DNA from: Lucinisca nassula
Lineage: Eukaryota > Mollusca > Bivalvia > Lucinida > Lucinidae
Direction: 5' to 3'
Length of the DNA stretch: 64,000 bases
Assembly (NCBI GenBank): GCA_963580285.1
Contig: OY757017.1
Coordinates: 111,819,245-111,883,244 of the forward strand
Below the pieces are notes generated by a model that was not told where the DNA came from, ran no database searches, and saw nothing but the letters and a program-made list of their open reading frames with translations. Positions 21,547-31,664 of the stretch are shown here, one piece after another (position 1 is the first letter of the stretch; the number at the start of each line of letters is the position of its first letter). A program made the position numbers and the translations under genes.

Positions 21547-21960
21547 CTTAAACGAAGTCAATAACTTATTTTGGGATGGATATTGAAATTACTTTGTAGA
21601 ATTTTTAATTATTATGAGACGATGTGTCACGTGCAAGACCCAGGTCAGTACCGCCAAGGTCAAGGACATACTTAGAGGTCAAAGTTCCAAAAAGGGTCCG
21701 AAACTTAAACGCAGTCAATAACTTTCTTATTCTGGATGGATTTTGAAATTACTTGGCAGAAATGTTGGGCATCATGAGACAATCTGTCTGACACAAAACC
21801 AAGGTCCTTACGGCCAAGGTCAATGTCATACTTAGAGGTCAAATGTGAAAAAAAGGGTCCGAAACTTAAACACCGTCAATAACTTTCTATGGATTAATAC
21901 GAACATAGGCATATTTTCACGCGGGGGCATCCGTGTCCTTTGGACGCATTTCTAGTCTCT
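21547..21960 (-). repeat. Tandem array, about 165-bp unit
   Basis: Two and a half units, each with CAATAACTTNNTTNTGGATG, GAAATTACTTNGNAGAA, CATGAGAC, a CCAAGGTCAA motif and GGGTCCGAAACTTAAAC. It is the inverse of the array at 35330-35980. It ends in GCGGGGGCATCCGTGTCC. Confidence 0.7.
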
Positions 21961-22870
21961 TCATAAAATGGGGGTTAGAGGGGTGTTCATTGCTCGGACT
22001 TGTTAACATTATGAATGGTTGTGATTATCACCAACAATTCTAAGAAAAACAAGATAAAAACCATTTCTTTGACTTTTCTTCCATTATTTATTTCCTACCC
22101 AAACCTGTGACTTTTTTCCGTTACTTTTTTCTTGTGCCTTTCGCTCCTTTATTCCTTCCTGCTGCATAATAAACGTAGATTGTCGCTGCATATACATGAG
22201 CTGGGAAAAGCGGGATTTTCAAATTACAAAATGACGGTTCATCATCATCGTCGTCCTCGTGGCCGTTATGGTCGTCGTCATCATCATAATGCTATATGAC
22301 GACATTCAACTAAAAGCAGTCTCACTTAAATCCATGTTTCAGATATATCAGGAACAGATTACCTCAGAACTATAACGCAGCCAGAATTGTTGCTCTTGTT
22401 CACACTTGATTTGTAAACTTTATCCAGTTCACTTACTGAACCACTCACAAAGTAGAAGTAAAACAAAGATCAGGAATTGATACAATTAACTTACTCCACC
22501 CATAAAAGACACCAAAGGGAAAGAAATACAAACATTAAGCGACCAGACCATAATGGAAACCTAAACAAAGGAAGGCCATAAGGACAGTTACTTTCCCACA
22601 AAATGGCCATATGGTCATCCGAAACTAAAAGACACAAGTGATACACACAGTAAGTAACAAACAACAACATAAAATAAATCGCCACAGAAGAGCCGCCTTG
22701 GAACGGTCAGTGGAAGATTTCCACTGGGAGGCTTAAATCGATTTTACGTGGCCACAATCCTCGCCCTTACTTCCGTCGCGATTTAGACAAATAATTTGTT
22801 CAGTCCACAAACCCACTTTATGTAGGCAAAGTGAGTTTTGCAATGTTATATATTTTTATTTATGCTGCGG
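21961..22870. other. Intergenic, no gene seen
   Basis: AT-rich, with a short CATCATCATCGTCGTC-like simple stretch at about 22228-22290 and the dispersed CCGCCTTGGAACGGTCAGT repeat at about 22690. Short open frames lack domain signatures. Confidence 0.5.
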
Positions 22871-22879
22871 TCATACATA

Positions 22880-23118
22880 CATCCGAGTCAACACTATTTA
22901 GGTCATTTTGGAGACGTTGTTTCCGATTATGTGGAAATTTGTAACATCCCAAAGAAACCGCAGGGGTTTAAGGCTCAGTCAGATTCGCACCAATATGTCT
23001 GGGCAGGCTTTGACCTTCTACGCGGTTTACGAAAACTCGAATGTTCAGTCGGTTTCAGCTCTGAGCAGTCCAGTCTTAATCTATTTCTTCCAGCTCCAAT
23101 GGGTGGGGTGAAGACACA
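22880..23118 (-). mobile_element. SINE-A, degenerate
   Basis: It carries GAGTCAACACTATTTAGGTC, GGAGACGTTGTTTCCGATT, TGGGCAGGCTT and a 5' end CCAATGGGTGGGG in inverse orientation, with many substitutions. It lies about 95 bp upstream of the mariner. Confidence 0.65.
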
Positions 23119-23791
23119 TGAGATACTATGTTTTGAGCAGAAATAAGAACGAAGTATGTTAACCTAGTGCGAGTATCGCAGGCGACGATATTTTGACACA
23201 GACGTTTAAACTACGAGGGTAGGCTGAAAAGTTCTGAGCCTGACCAAGAAGCAGGCATCGAACAGCCATGAAATTTTGTATTCATTAAATCCAAACCTTT
23301 ATTACTTGATTTGACTCAAATGAGTTTAAGTTTACCTGCAATAACGTAGAAATTCTAGACTTTGAAAATTGATACTAGCATGTTTTTGAGGAAATGGACA
23401 AAATCTGGCATCGTGGTGTCATCAAGTACCTCCATAAAAATGGGTTAGCTCCTAAGGGCATTCATGCCGATATGGTTGCTACATTAGGGGATGATGCTCC
23501 TTCGTATGCAACCGTGAAAAGGTTGGCAGCAAATTTTAAGATGGCAAGGACAGCCTTGAAGATGATGACTGGTGTGGACGACCCACAACGGCAACAACTG
23601 AGGAAACCATCAGACAAGTGCACAGGGCCGTGATGGATGACAGGCGTTTAACTGTGAATCAGTTAGCTAACACTGTTGGCATCTCCCGTGAACGAGTAGA
23701 GAACATTCTACACAGTGAATTAGGAATGTCGAAGGTTTCCGCCAGATGGGTGCCACGGCTTTTGACGCCTGACCAAAAGTTGGCCAGACTT

Positions 23792-24217
23792 AATTTTTTC
23801 ATTGCTCTTAAAGGAATACATTTTTGATTTTTATTTGCCTTCACTGCAGCTGGTGTTGTGCCGTGTGGCGGCCGTAAAACGTCTCCCCGTACATCAACCA
23901 TAGTGCAGTTTATATTTTACTTTTGGTCCTTTGAGATCAGCGTGAATATTCTGAGAAATCAGAAATAAATTATTGGTTTAGACTCATATTCTAGACAGGT
24001 TATTTTTTATGCCCCCGCCATTCGATTTATATCAGTTTTTAAATCGACTGCCTATTCGAAATTCGCAAAATTGCAGTATGTTTCCCCTGGCTTTCTTTGC
24101 CGGATCATTACAGGGTCACTGATGAGGCTTTATTAGCCGAAACTACGAAGTATGACCCATCTTCTTTCTTATGAATTTTTTCATTGCTCTTAAAGGAACA
24201 CATTTTTTATTTTTATT
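23792..24217 (+). mobile_element. Hammerhead-bearing retroelement, family 2, 382-bp monomer
   Basis: 44-bp direct repeats at 23792-23835 and 24174-24217 (start AATTTTTTCATTGCTCTTAA; two mismatches) set a 382-bp monomer. The element is one monomer plus 44 bp. Excising it rejoins the transposase frame as ..LARLN-LSQANLAIFEADQ, so it is foreign to the mariner. The junction offers TTAA or AA as target duplication. A ribozyme motif lies just before the 3' direct repeat. There is no ORF. Size and layout match metazoan retrozymes; membership is inference. Confidence 0.82.
24113..24158 (+). ncRNA. Hammerhead ribozyme, family 2, canonical core
   Basis: All hammerhead elements are present in order. 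Stem I GGGTCA (24113-24118); core CTGATGA (24119-24125); stem II GGCT-TTATT-AGCC (24126-24138); core GAAA (24139-24142); stem III C-TACGAA-G plus the A-T pair; cleavage triplet GTA (24150-24152); stem I return TGACCC (24153-24158). Both stems I and II are fully complementary. This is a minimal type I ribozyme with a very short stem III, the form reported for Penelope-like elements. Cleavage is predicted after A24152. Confidence 0.88.
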
Positions 24218-25049
24218 AACCTGTCACAAGCCAACTTGGCTATTTTTGAAGCAGACCAAGATGGTTTTCTTGACCGTTTTGTCACTCAGGATGAGTGTTG
24301 GGTTCATCACTTTGAGCCACAGACAAAAAGACAATCCATGCAATGGAAGCACCCTTGCTCACCCCCTCCAAGGAAGGCAAAGGTCGTCTCCTCTGCAGGA
24401 AAGGTGATGGCATCAGTGTTCTTGGATGCCAAGGGCATAATATTCATAGATTTCTTTCAAAAGGGCAGAACAATTGATGGGGAGTATTATGCAGATCTAC
24501 TAAAACAATTGCGAAAAGCAATTAAGGCTAAACGACACGGAAAATTGACATAAGGGGTCTTGTTTCATCAGGACAATGCGCCTGCTCATAAATCGGTTGT
24601 CGCAATGGCTGCTGCGCATGACTGTGGCTTCACACTTGTCGATCACCCTCCGTATTCACCTGATCTAGCTCCATCAGATTATTTCCTGTTTCCAAACATG
24701 AAAAAGCACTTGGCTTGGCAGCATTATCGGTCAGGCGAGGAGTTGATAGCTTCTGTGGAGGAGTTTTTCAGGGACCAAGATGAGACCTTCTATACAACTG
24801 GGATCCAAGGACTCCAGCATCGCTGGAGGAAGTGTGTGGACAGGAAGGGAGACTATGTTGAAAAATAAGGCACTTTCAGCATGGACAAACCATTGGATCT
24901 TGGTCAGGCTCAGAACTTTTCAGCCTACCCTCGTATCAAGTACCAAGTCCGTGTAATAACTTCTCTTGTAGACCCCACTTCATATGAAAACTAGGTCTCA
25001 CACAGATGCATTTTTTCATTATTTAATTCGATAACACAAACGTATGTTA

Positions 25050-25865
25050 AAAAGATGATATTACACGAGTGGTCATTTCATATGAAATTTATAAACGAGC
25101 CTTTGGCGAGTTTCATACATTTCATATAAAATGACCGCTCATGTAAGGTTCTTTTTATCATATGGACACTTTAAATTGGATTTCATCGCCCTTAAATTTG
25201 ACAAAAAAATCCACATAAATGCATGGCTGACATGGACGTCGTCCTGGCGTTACCGCTAAAGCGTTACCGCTAAAGTGTTGTTTCACGTGTGGTCATACGA
25301 TTTTTATTACACGACGTTATCCACTGCTTATCAACTTCGTCATAGGATAAAAAGAGGATCTTACATGAATGTTCATGTATTATTGAATTTATTAAATGAA
25401 TTGAGAAAAGGGATAAAATGCGAGGCTTGCCGAGCATTTATCCCTTTTCCTCAACGAGTTTAAAGAATTCAATAATACATGAGCACGAATGCACGCTTCT
25501 ATTTATCATATGCCATTTAAAACGCATTTTATTCACGATTATTTTACAAAGATATGAATATTCCGCTATTAGTAAACGCGACGTCGTTAAGGACGTCGTA
25601 CATGCAACGCAACGGGGCTCATCTTACTAATTTGCATATTTACTCGTAATCCACTAGTGGATTACGGAATTTATTACATGGCGTTATTACACTCTTAGAC
25701 GCGACGTCATATGATAAATACAGATCATTCATTCTCCTATTCGAAATATAGAATTTATAAACCTCGGGGGGTAAACCAATCCGATAAAGAAACGAGTGCG
25801 AAGCACGAGTTTCTTTACCGGATTGTTTTACCTCCAGAGGTTTAAACATCCCATATTTAAAACAG
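25050..25865. repeat. Cluster of three large imperfect palindromes
   Basis: Palindromes are centred near 25105 (GTGGTCATTTCATATGAAAT against TTTCATATAAAATGACCGCT), 25428 (about 125 bp; GGGATAAAATGCGAGGC against GCCGAGCATTTATCCC) and 25800 (about 115 bp; GGTAAACCAATCCG against CGGATTGTTTTACC). They lie within 0.8 kb and share no obvious sequence. No gene is recognised; the AT-rich stretch 24936-25050 is also featureless. Confidence 0.75.
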
Positions 25866-26080
25866 GAAAAATGAATAATATGTATTTTACTACTCTTCCA
25901 TAGACTTTTAGGACAGTTTGGATCTCGAATTTTGGATCTGAATTCCCGTTCAATTGACTGTGAACAGCTCAGGTTAACGGTTCAATCAGCATAGTGTTAC
26001 AGAAGCTGGGAGGGAAAAAACTGGATGGGCGCCATTATGAAAGCGCTTTATACAGTTTTGAACCAAAAAAGAAGAAACAA
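25866..26080. other. Intergenic, no gene seen
   Basis: AT-rich unique-looking sequence between the palindrome cluster and a SINE-A. Confidence 0.5.
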
Positions 26081-26384
26081 AGCCCCCGCCCATCGGGATT
26101 TGAAGAAATAGATTGGCTGCATGATGCTTCCACGCTGAGCTAAAACCAATCCGCCTAGGAGTACTGGTAAGCCGCTTTGAGGATCTAAGCCTGCCCGGGC
26201 AAAGTGCTGCGAGTGTCGGACCGTCCATGCTTGTAAACCCTATTAGTTTCATAGGGCGGCAGAGCTTGAGATGTCATTTCATCTCAATGTCGGGAAAAAG
26301 TCCCACACAATTTAAAGCAACGTCTCATAAATGACCTTTAAAGTGTTGACGGAGACGTTAAACCTCCAACCAAACAAATAAAAA
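26081..26384 (+). mobile_element. SINE-A
   Basis: Full-length copy from GCCCCCGCCCATCGGGATTTG to an ACCAAACAAATAAAAAA tail. Confidence 0.85.
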
Positions 26385-26685
26385 AGGGGTTTAGTAATAC
26401 AACAAATTAATTGTGAGATCAAACATTCTATTAAATGACCATATCCCTGTTTTCTTTTTTTCAGCGTTGCATCCGACTCAAACGCCACGTATTATGAACG
26501 TATGTTGATATCGTTTCAGACGTCATTGCAATGACGCAATGAATAACGTCGACGGGACTGAAACTTTCCCGCGTTTGTATATACCGATTTCACCGCAAAA
26601 GCGGTATCTTGTATCTTTCATATAAAGTAGTTCCAGCTAAAGGGCTCAGAGGAAATATTTCTGCTTAGCAAAGTTAAGTCATCAT

Positions 26686-26985
26686 TTTGTTTGTTTGATT
26701 TGAGGTTTAACGTCCCTGTCAACACTGTAAAGGTCATTTTGGAGACGTTGCTTCCAATTTTGTGGGACTTTTACCCGACATTGAGATGAAATGACATCTC
26801 AATTCCTGCCGCCCAATGAAACCAATAGGGTTTATAAGCATGGACGGGCCGACTCGCACCGCTTTGCCTGGGCAGGCTTAGATCCTCTAAGCAGTTTACC
26901 AGTACTCGTGTGCGGATAGGTTTCAGCTATGCGTGGAAGCATCATGCAGCCCATCTATTTCTTCAAGCCCCAATGGGCGGGGGCC
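26686..26985 (-). mobile_element. SINE-A with perfect 13-bp TSD
   Basis: This copy defines the family boundaries. GTTAAGTCATCAT is duplicated exactly at 26673-26685 and 26986-26998. The element runs from the inverted TTTTGTTTGTTTGATTTGAG tail to a 5' end at CCAATGGGCGGGGGCC. The TSD shows that SINE-A is mobilised by reverse transcription. Confidence 0.93.
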
Positions 26986-27364
26986 GTTAAGTCATCATGG
27001 TAGAAATCATAGTATAGGGCCAATCTCTCTGTTATGCATGTAATATACTGATTTATCATTATTTGGCGTTGCGTTTAAGAATGCAAGGTACCTAAACGTT
27101 TCCAAGACTCTTTCTAGACTGTCTGTGTCCTACCTGGTCGCAAACTGCAACAACAGGTTTTCACAAGGGTTTTCTTTATTAATTATGTTAACTAGTCCGT
27201 GAAATGAATACCCTCTAAACCCCACTTTATGTAGAGAAAACGAGGCTTTACAGGGGTATACACTATCTTGCTTATTTCTGCTCCAAGACATAGGTTGTGG
27301 GTATTCGTTACAATCGCCTCAATGAGGCGGTTCTAACGAGCATCACAACCTGTGTTCTGAGTAT

Positions 27365-27969
27365 AATTAAGGCGTAACTATACCACATGTAATGACACAG
27401 AGGCCTTTCTGATATTTAATCTTCATCAGTTCATCAGTGTGTCTCAGCCCCAAAGTTCTGAAACCGAAACGGATGATGGACAAGACCCGGCAAACACAGC
27501 ACCCCCCCCCCCCCGCCTTTGAGCACACACCGACCAACGTACCTCATGAGACAGGTCAACTGGAGGCATCATGCAAGAGACGCCTACCCTAGGACATATA
27601 GGCGTCCCGCACCGAGCCAACATCAGCAAACATGGCCCACACTCCACGAAGTCCGGGGCATCAGGAAGGAGATGTCCAAAGTAGCGAGACTTGCAAAAAA
27701 AAGATATAACAAAAAGTGGCAACCAAATCCGTTAAGATACATGTCTCACCTGACAAGTCTTAGTTTTAGAAAAATTAGAATTTTATTCAGCAAAAAGAAA
27801 TAAAAGTATAACAATAATATAGTTATTTAAATCAGTATTTGAGTTCTGACGTCAGCACCGCATTCAATCTCAGCACTTAGGAACTGATACAGAGCTGATA
27901 ATACCATCGGGGACGAACGAATCATCCACCAGCAGAGATACCGACCCGCTGGTTGCAATTAAGGCGTAA
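27365..27969 (-). mobile_element. Hammerhead-bearing retroelement, family 1, monomer
   Basis: A second family 1 locus. AATTAAGGCGTAA starts at 27365 and again at 27957, giving a 592-bp unit plus about 13 bp of a second unit. Compared with 13536-14354 it is diverged throughout, has a longer C run (about 27502-27513), and shares the same 3' end point relative to the ribozyme (about 34 nt downstream of cleavage). The 5' extent differs (13 bp against 240 bp of the upstream unit), as expected if reverse transcription stops at variable points on a concatemeric or circular template. Confidence 0.8.
27394..27443 (-). ncRNA. Hammerhead motif, family 1, disrupted
   Basis: Stem I GACACA/TGTGTC, the GAAA core, stem III and the CTC triplet match the intact copies. 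The core CTGATGA is duplicated as two adjacent 8-nt repeats (TCATCAGT twice on the plus strand, 27423-27438). An 8-nt insertion in the catalytic core should abolish or strongly reduce self-cleavage; the effect is inferred. Confidence 0.7.
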
Positions 27970-28050
27970 TAAGAAACATATAACAAATAAAGTAGCCTTT
28001 TTAGAGGAATGAAAGAATGCACTAGCTCACACGTGTACATTATCGTAATG

Positions 28051-28314
28051 GATTGACTGCGCTTTCTTGAAGTCTTCAACTTCTTCAAAAAGGTTTGATC
28101 ACATGATAATGAATACCTTGTTTGGTTTGGTTTGGAATGCATTCGAGGCTGCCAGTTTATCCAATGTTGAAGTTTTATTTTAGAAATAAAGGTAATGGTT
28201 GATTTGTAAACACTCGTACAGTAACACCAAACCAAATTGCACATGACTCTTTTCTATAGTATGTGTTCAACAACCGATCAGTCTCATACGGAACCCTGGA
28301 AGGGACAAGCAATT
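28051..28314. other. Intergenic, no gene seen
   Basis: No domain-bearing frame and no repeat match recognised within the window. Confidence 0.45.
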
Positions 28315-28875
28315 TATTTAATAATCTTGTTTGCACAACATAGATCTTGTGTGGACAACATAAAATATTGTGCACACAACTTATTATCTTGTTCGCACAA
28401 GATATTATCTTGTAATCACACGTTATTATCTTGTTCGCCTATTATCTTGTTTTCACAACATAGATCTTGTGCAAAAAACATATCTAGTGCGTTCAAGAAA
28501 TTATCTTGTTCGCACAACTTAATATCTTGTGTGGACAACATACTATCGCACAAGATATTATCTTGTGCTCACAAGTTATTAAATTGTTCGCATATTATCT
28601 TGTTTGCACAACATAGATCTTGTGCAAACAACATAATATCTCGTGCGTACAAGATATTGTCTTGTTCGCACAAGTTAGTTAGCACAATTTAATCAGGCGC
28701 ATAAGATACTATGTTGTCCGCACAAGATCTATGTTGTGTAAACAAGATAATATACTGTGCGAACAAGATAGTATAATGTGCGCACATGATATTTAGTTGT
28801 GCGAATAACATATTATCTTGTGGGCACAAGATAATATCTTGTTCGCACAACTTAATATCGTGTTCGCTAAACATA
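28315..28875. repeat. Palindromic minisatellite, TATCTTGTNCGCACAAGATA
   Basis: About 560 bp is built from dozens of imperfect copies of a 20-30 bp self-complementary motif (ATTATCTTGTTCGCACAAG and its variants), in both orientations. The frames rich in CAHN/LSCSH repeats are translations of it. Confidence 0.9.
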
Positions 28876-29117
28876 ATAAAAGAAATACATGTCTCTTCCC
28901 AGGTTACGTAGTCTGAGGTACTAGTCCATACATATAATTGGAAACTTAAATACAATAAAATTTGACAAAACAAAAAAGAGGAAAATGAGCAATAAGTGTA
29001 AGACTTAAGTAGTTGCCCAATATTCGCATCAATATCTAGAAAAAAAATATATAGCTTGGATCACCTTGGCAAAATAGCCTCTAACCCTTATCCTGCGGAA
29101 AATGACAACCTCTATCT

Positions 29118-29185
29118 TGAAAACAGTGCATTATCCAGATCAGATGGCTTTCGAAGTTGCCATCTGATCAAGATCTCCAGGTACC
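29118..29185. repeat. Hairpin H2, degenerate
   Basis: GAAAACAGTGCATTATCCAG, then ATCAGATGGC against GCCATCTGATCAAG. The outer arms are eroded. Confidence 0.5.
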
Positions 29186-29282
29186 CATACAACACATAGC
29201 AAAGCCTTTTCGGACTACATGAATGCACTGGCTGATCTGAGCTGCATACACTCAAAAACATTTTCACATAGCGCAGTCCGAA

Positions 29283-29551
29283 ACGTTCCCGTCAACACTA
29301 TTTAGGTTATTTTGGAGGGGCTGCTTCCTATTTTGGGGGTCTTTTACCAGACATTGTGATGGAATTACATCTCAAGCCCTGCCACCCAGTGAAACGTACA
29401 TGGTTTTTATTGATGGAACATTCCGACTCACACAACTTTGCCTTAGACCTTCTAAGAGGTTTACCAGTACTCATGTGCGGTCGGGTTCAGCTCTGCGTGG
29501 AAGCATCATGCAGCCCAATCTATTTCTCGAAGCCCCGATGTGCGGGGACCA
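29283..29551 (-). mobile_element. SINE-A with short TSD
   Basis: Minus-strand copy, with AGTCCGAA at 29275-29282 and 29552-29559. It lacks the final A-rich tail, starting at ACGTTCCCGTCAACAC. Confidence 0.75.
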
Positions 29552-29698
29552 AGTCCGAATACGTAAAAAAGTGCGGTTTTCGTTAACTAGTATAAATGAC
29601 ACAAAATATGAAACCAGTGACCCAGCAGACTGCCGTGTTCATTACATAAAGATCCATGCAAGGCAAATCCTTGTTGATCCGATTTGAAAAGAGCAAAG

Positions 29699-30143
29699 TT
29701 TGTTTGTGCTGAGATTTTAAGTCCCCGTCAACACTATTTAGGTCATTTTGGAGACGTTGCTTCTGATTGTGAAGGACTTTTACCCGTCAATAGATAAAAT
29801 GACATCTCAAGCCCTGCCACCAAATGCTACCAAAATGGTTTATATGTAAAGACGGTCCGACTCCCACCACTTTGTGGTTTACCAGTACGGTCTGTTTAAG
29901 CTCGACGTGGAAGCACCGTGCAGCCCAATCTATTTCTCCAAGCCTCGATGGGCGGGGACGTTAATTAGAGTAGAAGTAGCAGTGGTAGTTGTAGGAGTAG
30001 CAGCAGCAGCAGCCCTACCACTCAAAGAAACCGCTGGGGTTTAAAGAGCGGTCTGACTCGCACCACTTTTTCTGGACAGGCTTAGTCGTGAGCCGTTTCT
30101 CAGCAGTTTCAGCTCTGCGCGGAAGCAACAGCAGCCGAATCTA
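29699..30143 (-). mobile_element. Two SINE-A copies, one partial
   Basis: 29699-29960 is a nearly full minus-strand copy ending CGATGGGCGGGGAC. 30020-30143 repeats only the middle (ACTCAAAGAAACCGCTGGGG, then TTTCTCAGCAGTTTCAGC). They are separated by a short TAGNAGTAG/AGCAGCAGC simple stretch. Confidence 0.7.
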
Positions 30144-30274
30144 ATAAAGAACATGGTGAACGATACATTGATTTTTTAATGAGTGCTGACGCAGATCAAC
30201 ATAGAAAACTCGCGAGAAATACATTATAAACCTAACTTTGTTATAGAATAAAGTAGGTCTCTTGCCAAGAACTG

Positions 30275-30306
<32 letters not shown>

Positions 30307-30699
30307 AACAAAAAAAAAACAAAAAAAAAAACTGCACTTCGATATGATAACACCCTTATGAAACGTAAATCGGAGTTTACAAGTGTTAACTTGTCAAAAC
30401 CTTTACATAAGGAAGAGTAGAACGTTTGTGGTGTTTTTGCCTTCTTTAAAGGAGAAGTGACGCCTTAAAGTCCCCATCGAATGAGGGTGACGGTTTTTAA
30501 ATGCTATTCGCACCATCGTTTAATACACTGAAAAAATGCCTTAATAATAAATTGAAGGTAAGGCTAATTTGTTTTAATGATATCTTTGTCATATAATTTG
30601 GCCATTAAGTAAAGAAACTTAATTCCTTCCAAAATGTTTTGAATACCCAGGTGGGCTAAAATAGACGCTGTTTCATTCCTTCCTGGTATATCTGCTTCA
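30144..30699. other. Intergenic with C/A homopolymers
   Basis: Bases 30276-30296 are a C homopolymer running into an A-rich tract to about 30331. Nothing else is recognised. Confidence 0.55.
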
Positions 30700-30865
30700 T
30701 CTCTCTAAACACCACATTACATAGAGCAAACTGGGATTTATAGGGTTATTCACTATTTTGCTTATTTCGGCTCCAGGACATAGGTTGTGGGTACTCGTTA
30801 TAGCCGCCTCAATGAGGCGGTTCTAGCGAGCACGCACAACCCATGTTTTCGAGTTAAAATAAGAA
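30700..30865. mobile_element. Hairpin MITE H1, truncated
   Basis: It contains the CACATTACATAGAGCAAACT part and the inner palindrome (about 30777-30848, arms GAACCGCCTCATTGAGGCGGC-like with changes), then stops at AATAAGAAAACAAGAG. Confidence 0.7.
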
Positions 30866-30984
30866 AACAAGAGCTGTCACTGTAAGCGACCAATGCCCCC
30901 CGCGGGGACAATTTTCATGTCGGTTAAAGTTTTTGTGACGGACAGACAAACAGACAGACAGNNNNNNNNNNNNNNNNNNNNNNN
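30866..30984. other. Repeat head ending in an assembly gap
   Basis: ACAAGAGCTGTCACTGTAAG followed by CCCCCCGCGGGG resembles the start of the ACAAGAGG-type repeats, and a GACGGACAGACAAACAGACA simple run leads into 23 Ns at 30962-30984. The array was probably not resolved in assembly. Confidence 0.8.
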
Positions 30985-31349
30985 ATAGTTGCTCCATACT
31001 TGTGTACACAGAAATGTGTTAAGAAAAAATACTTTTCTAAACTTATTTTAAATTAAGCTATAGGATATATAAATATTTTTTCACCTTTAATTCAGGTAAC
31101 AATATATACAAATAAAGAATAAAGAATAGTCAGTTATTATGAATACATATTCCCGGCTATTTAAATATTATTTTCATTTAAATAAACTGTTATTTTTATT
31201 ATGTTTATACATCTTCTAAGTTTTCATATCTCAAATGAAAATTCAAATATTTCAGCCTCAAATTTCATGGGAAAAAGTGACAATTAACAAGAAAAAGATA
31301 TAAAATTTTACTAATATTTTAAAATAACAAACCAAGATATAATCATTAT

Positions 31350-31645
31350 GATAACTGTGACACCCGTGCAACATAGGGCATTTTTCACATCTCCAAAATG
31401 ACTATTTTTCTGAGGAAAATCTGTGATATTTTCCTTATAAATACTGCAAACATAGGTTGTGGGTGCTCGTTAGAACTGCCTCATTGAGGCGGTTCTAACG
31501 AGTACCCACAACCTATGTCTTGGAACAAAAATAAGAAAATTAATATCTACCCCCGTGAACCCCAGTTTTCACTATATAAAATGGGGTTTAGGGGGTGTTA
31601 ATTTCACGGACTTGTTCATGTGATGAATTCTGAGCCACATCATGA
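31350..31645. mobile_element. Hairpin MITE H1
   Basis: The inner palindrome is nearly perfect over about 68 bp (31452-31519). It is followed by GAACCCCAGTTTTCACTAT and ends TTCACGGACTTGTTCATGTG. It lies head-to-head with the next copy. Confidence 0.8.
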
Positions 31646-31664
31646 TAAAATCATTTTTTTTTTT

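Larger units (their letters stand above)
23394..24868 (+). pseudogene. mariner transposase pseudogene (DD34D)
   Basis: The start at 23394 opens an N-terminal DNA-binding region. One missing base near 23575-23590 shifts the frame; it resumes as a region with HTH-like DDRRLTVNQLANTVGIS and the mariner signature WVPRLLT (about 23740). The nested insertion then cuts the frame. Catalysis resumes after 24219 with the first Asp in VTQDECW. A stop follows at about 24551, then HQDNAPAH carries the second Asp and YSPDLAPSDYF the third, 34 residues apart, as in mariner. Three lesions are visible: a frameshift, an insertion and a stop. Confidence 0.93.
23214..24933 (+). mobile_element. mariner element, 1720 bp
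   Basis: Terminal inverted repeats beginning CGAGGGTAGGCTGAAAAG are perfectly matched over 36 bp at both ends. They are flanked by TA (23212-23213 and 24934-24935), the Tc1/mariner target duplication. Intact mariners are near 1.3 kb; the excess is explained by a 0.43 kb nested retroelement at 23792-24217. Matching ends suggest relatively recent activity, but the transposase is broken, so any movement would need a transposase supplied elsewhere. Confidence 0.95.
27190..28050. mobile_element. Hairpin MITE H1 split by a retroelement
   Basis: The left part (about 27190-27364) includes ACCCCACTTTATGTAGAG and the inner palindrome at 27289-27357. The right part (27970 to about 28050) continues TAAGAAACATATAAC and ends near CACACGTGTACATTATCGTA. 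Between them lies a family 1 ribozyme element. Confidence 0.75.

Noticed and set aside
28315..28875. CRISPR-like array of short repeats
   Set aside because: Units are palindromic and irregularly spaced with no unique spacers of constant length; the genome is eukaryotic.
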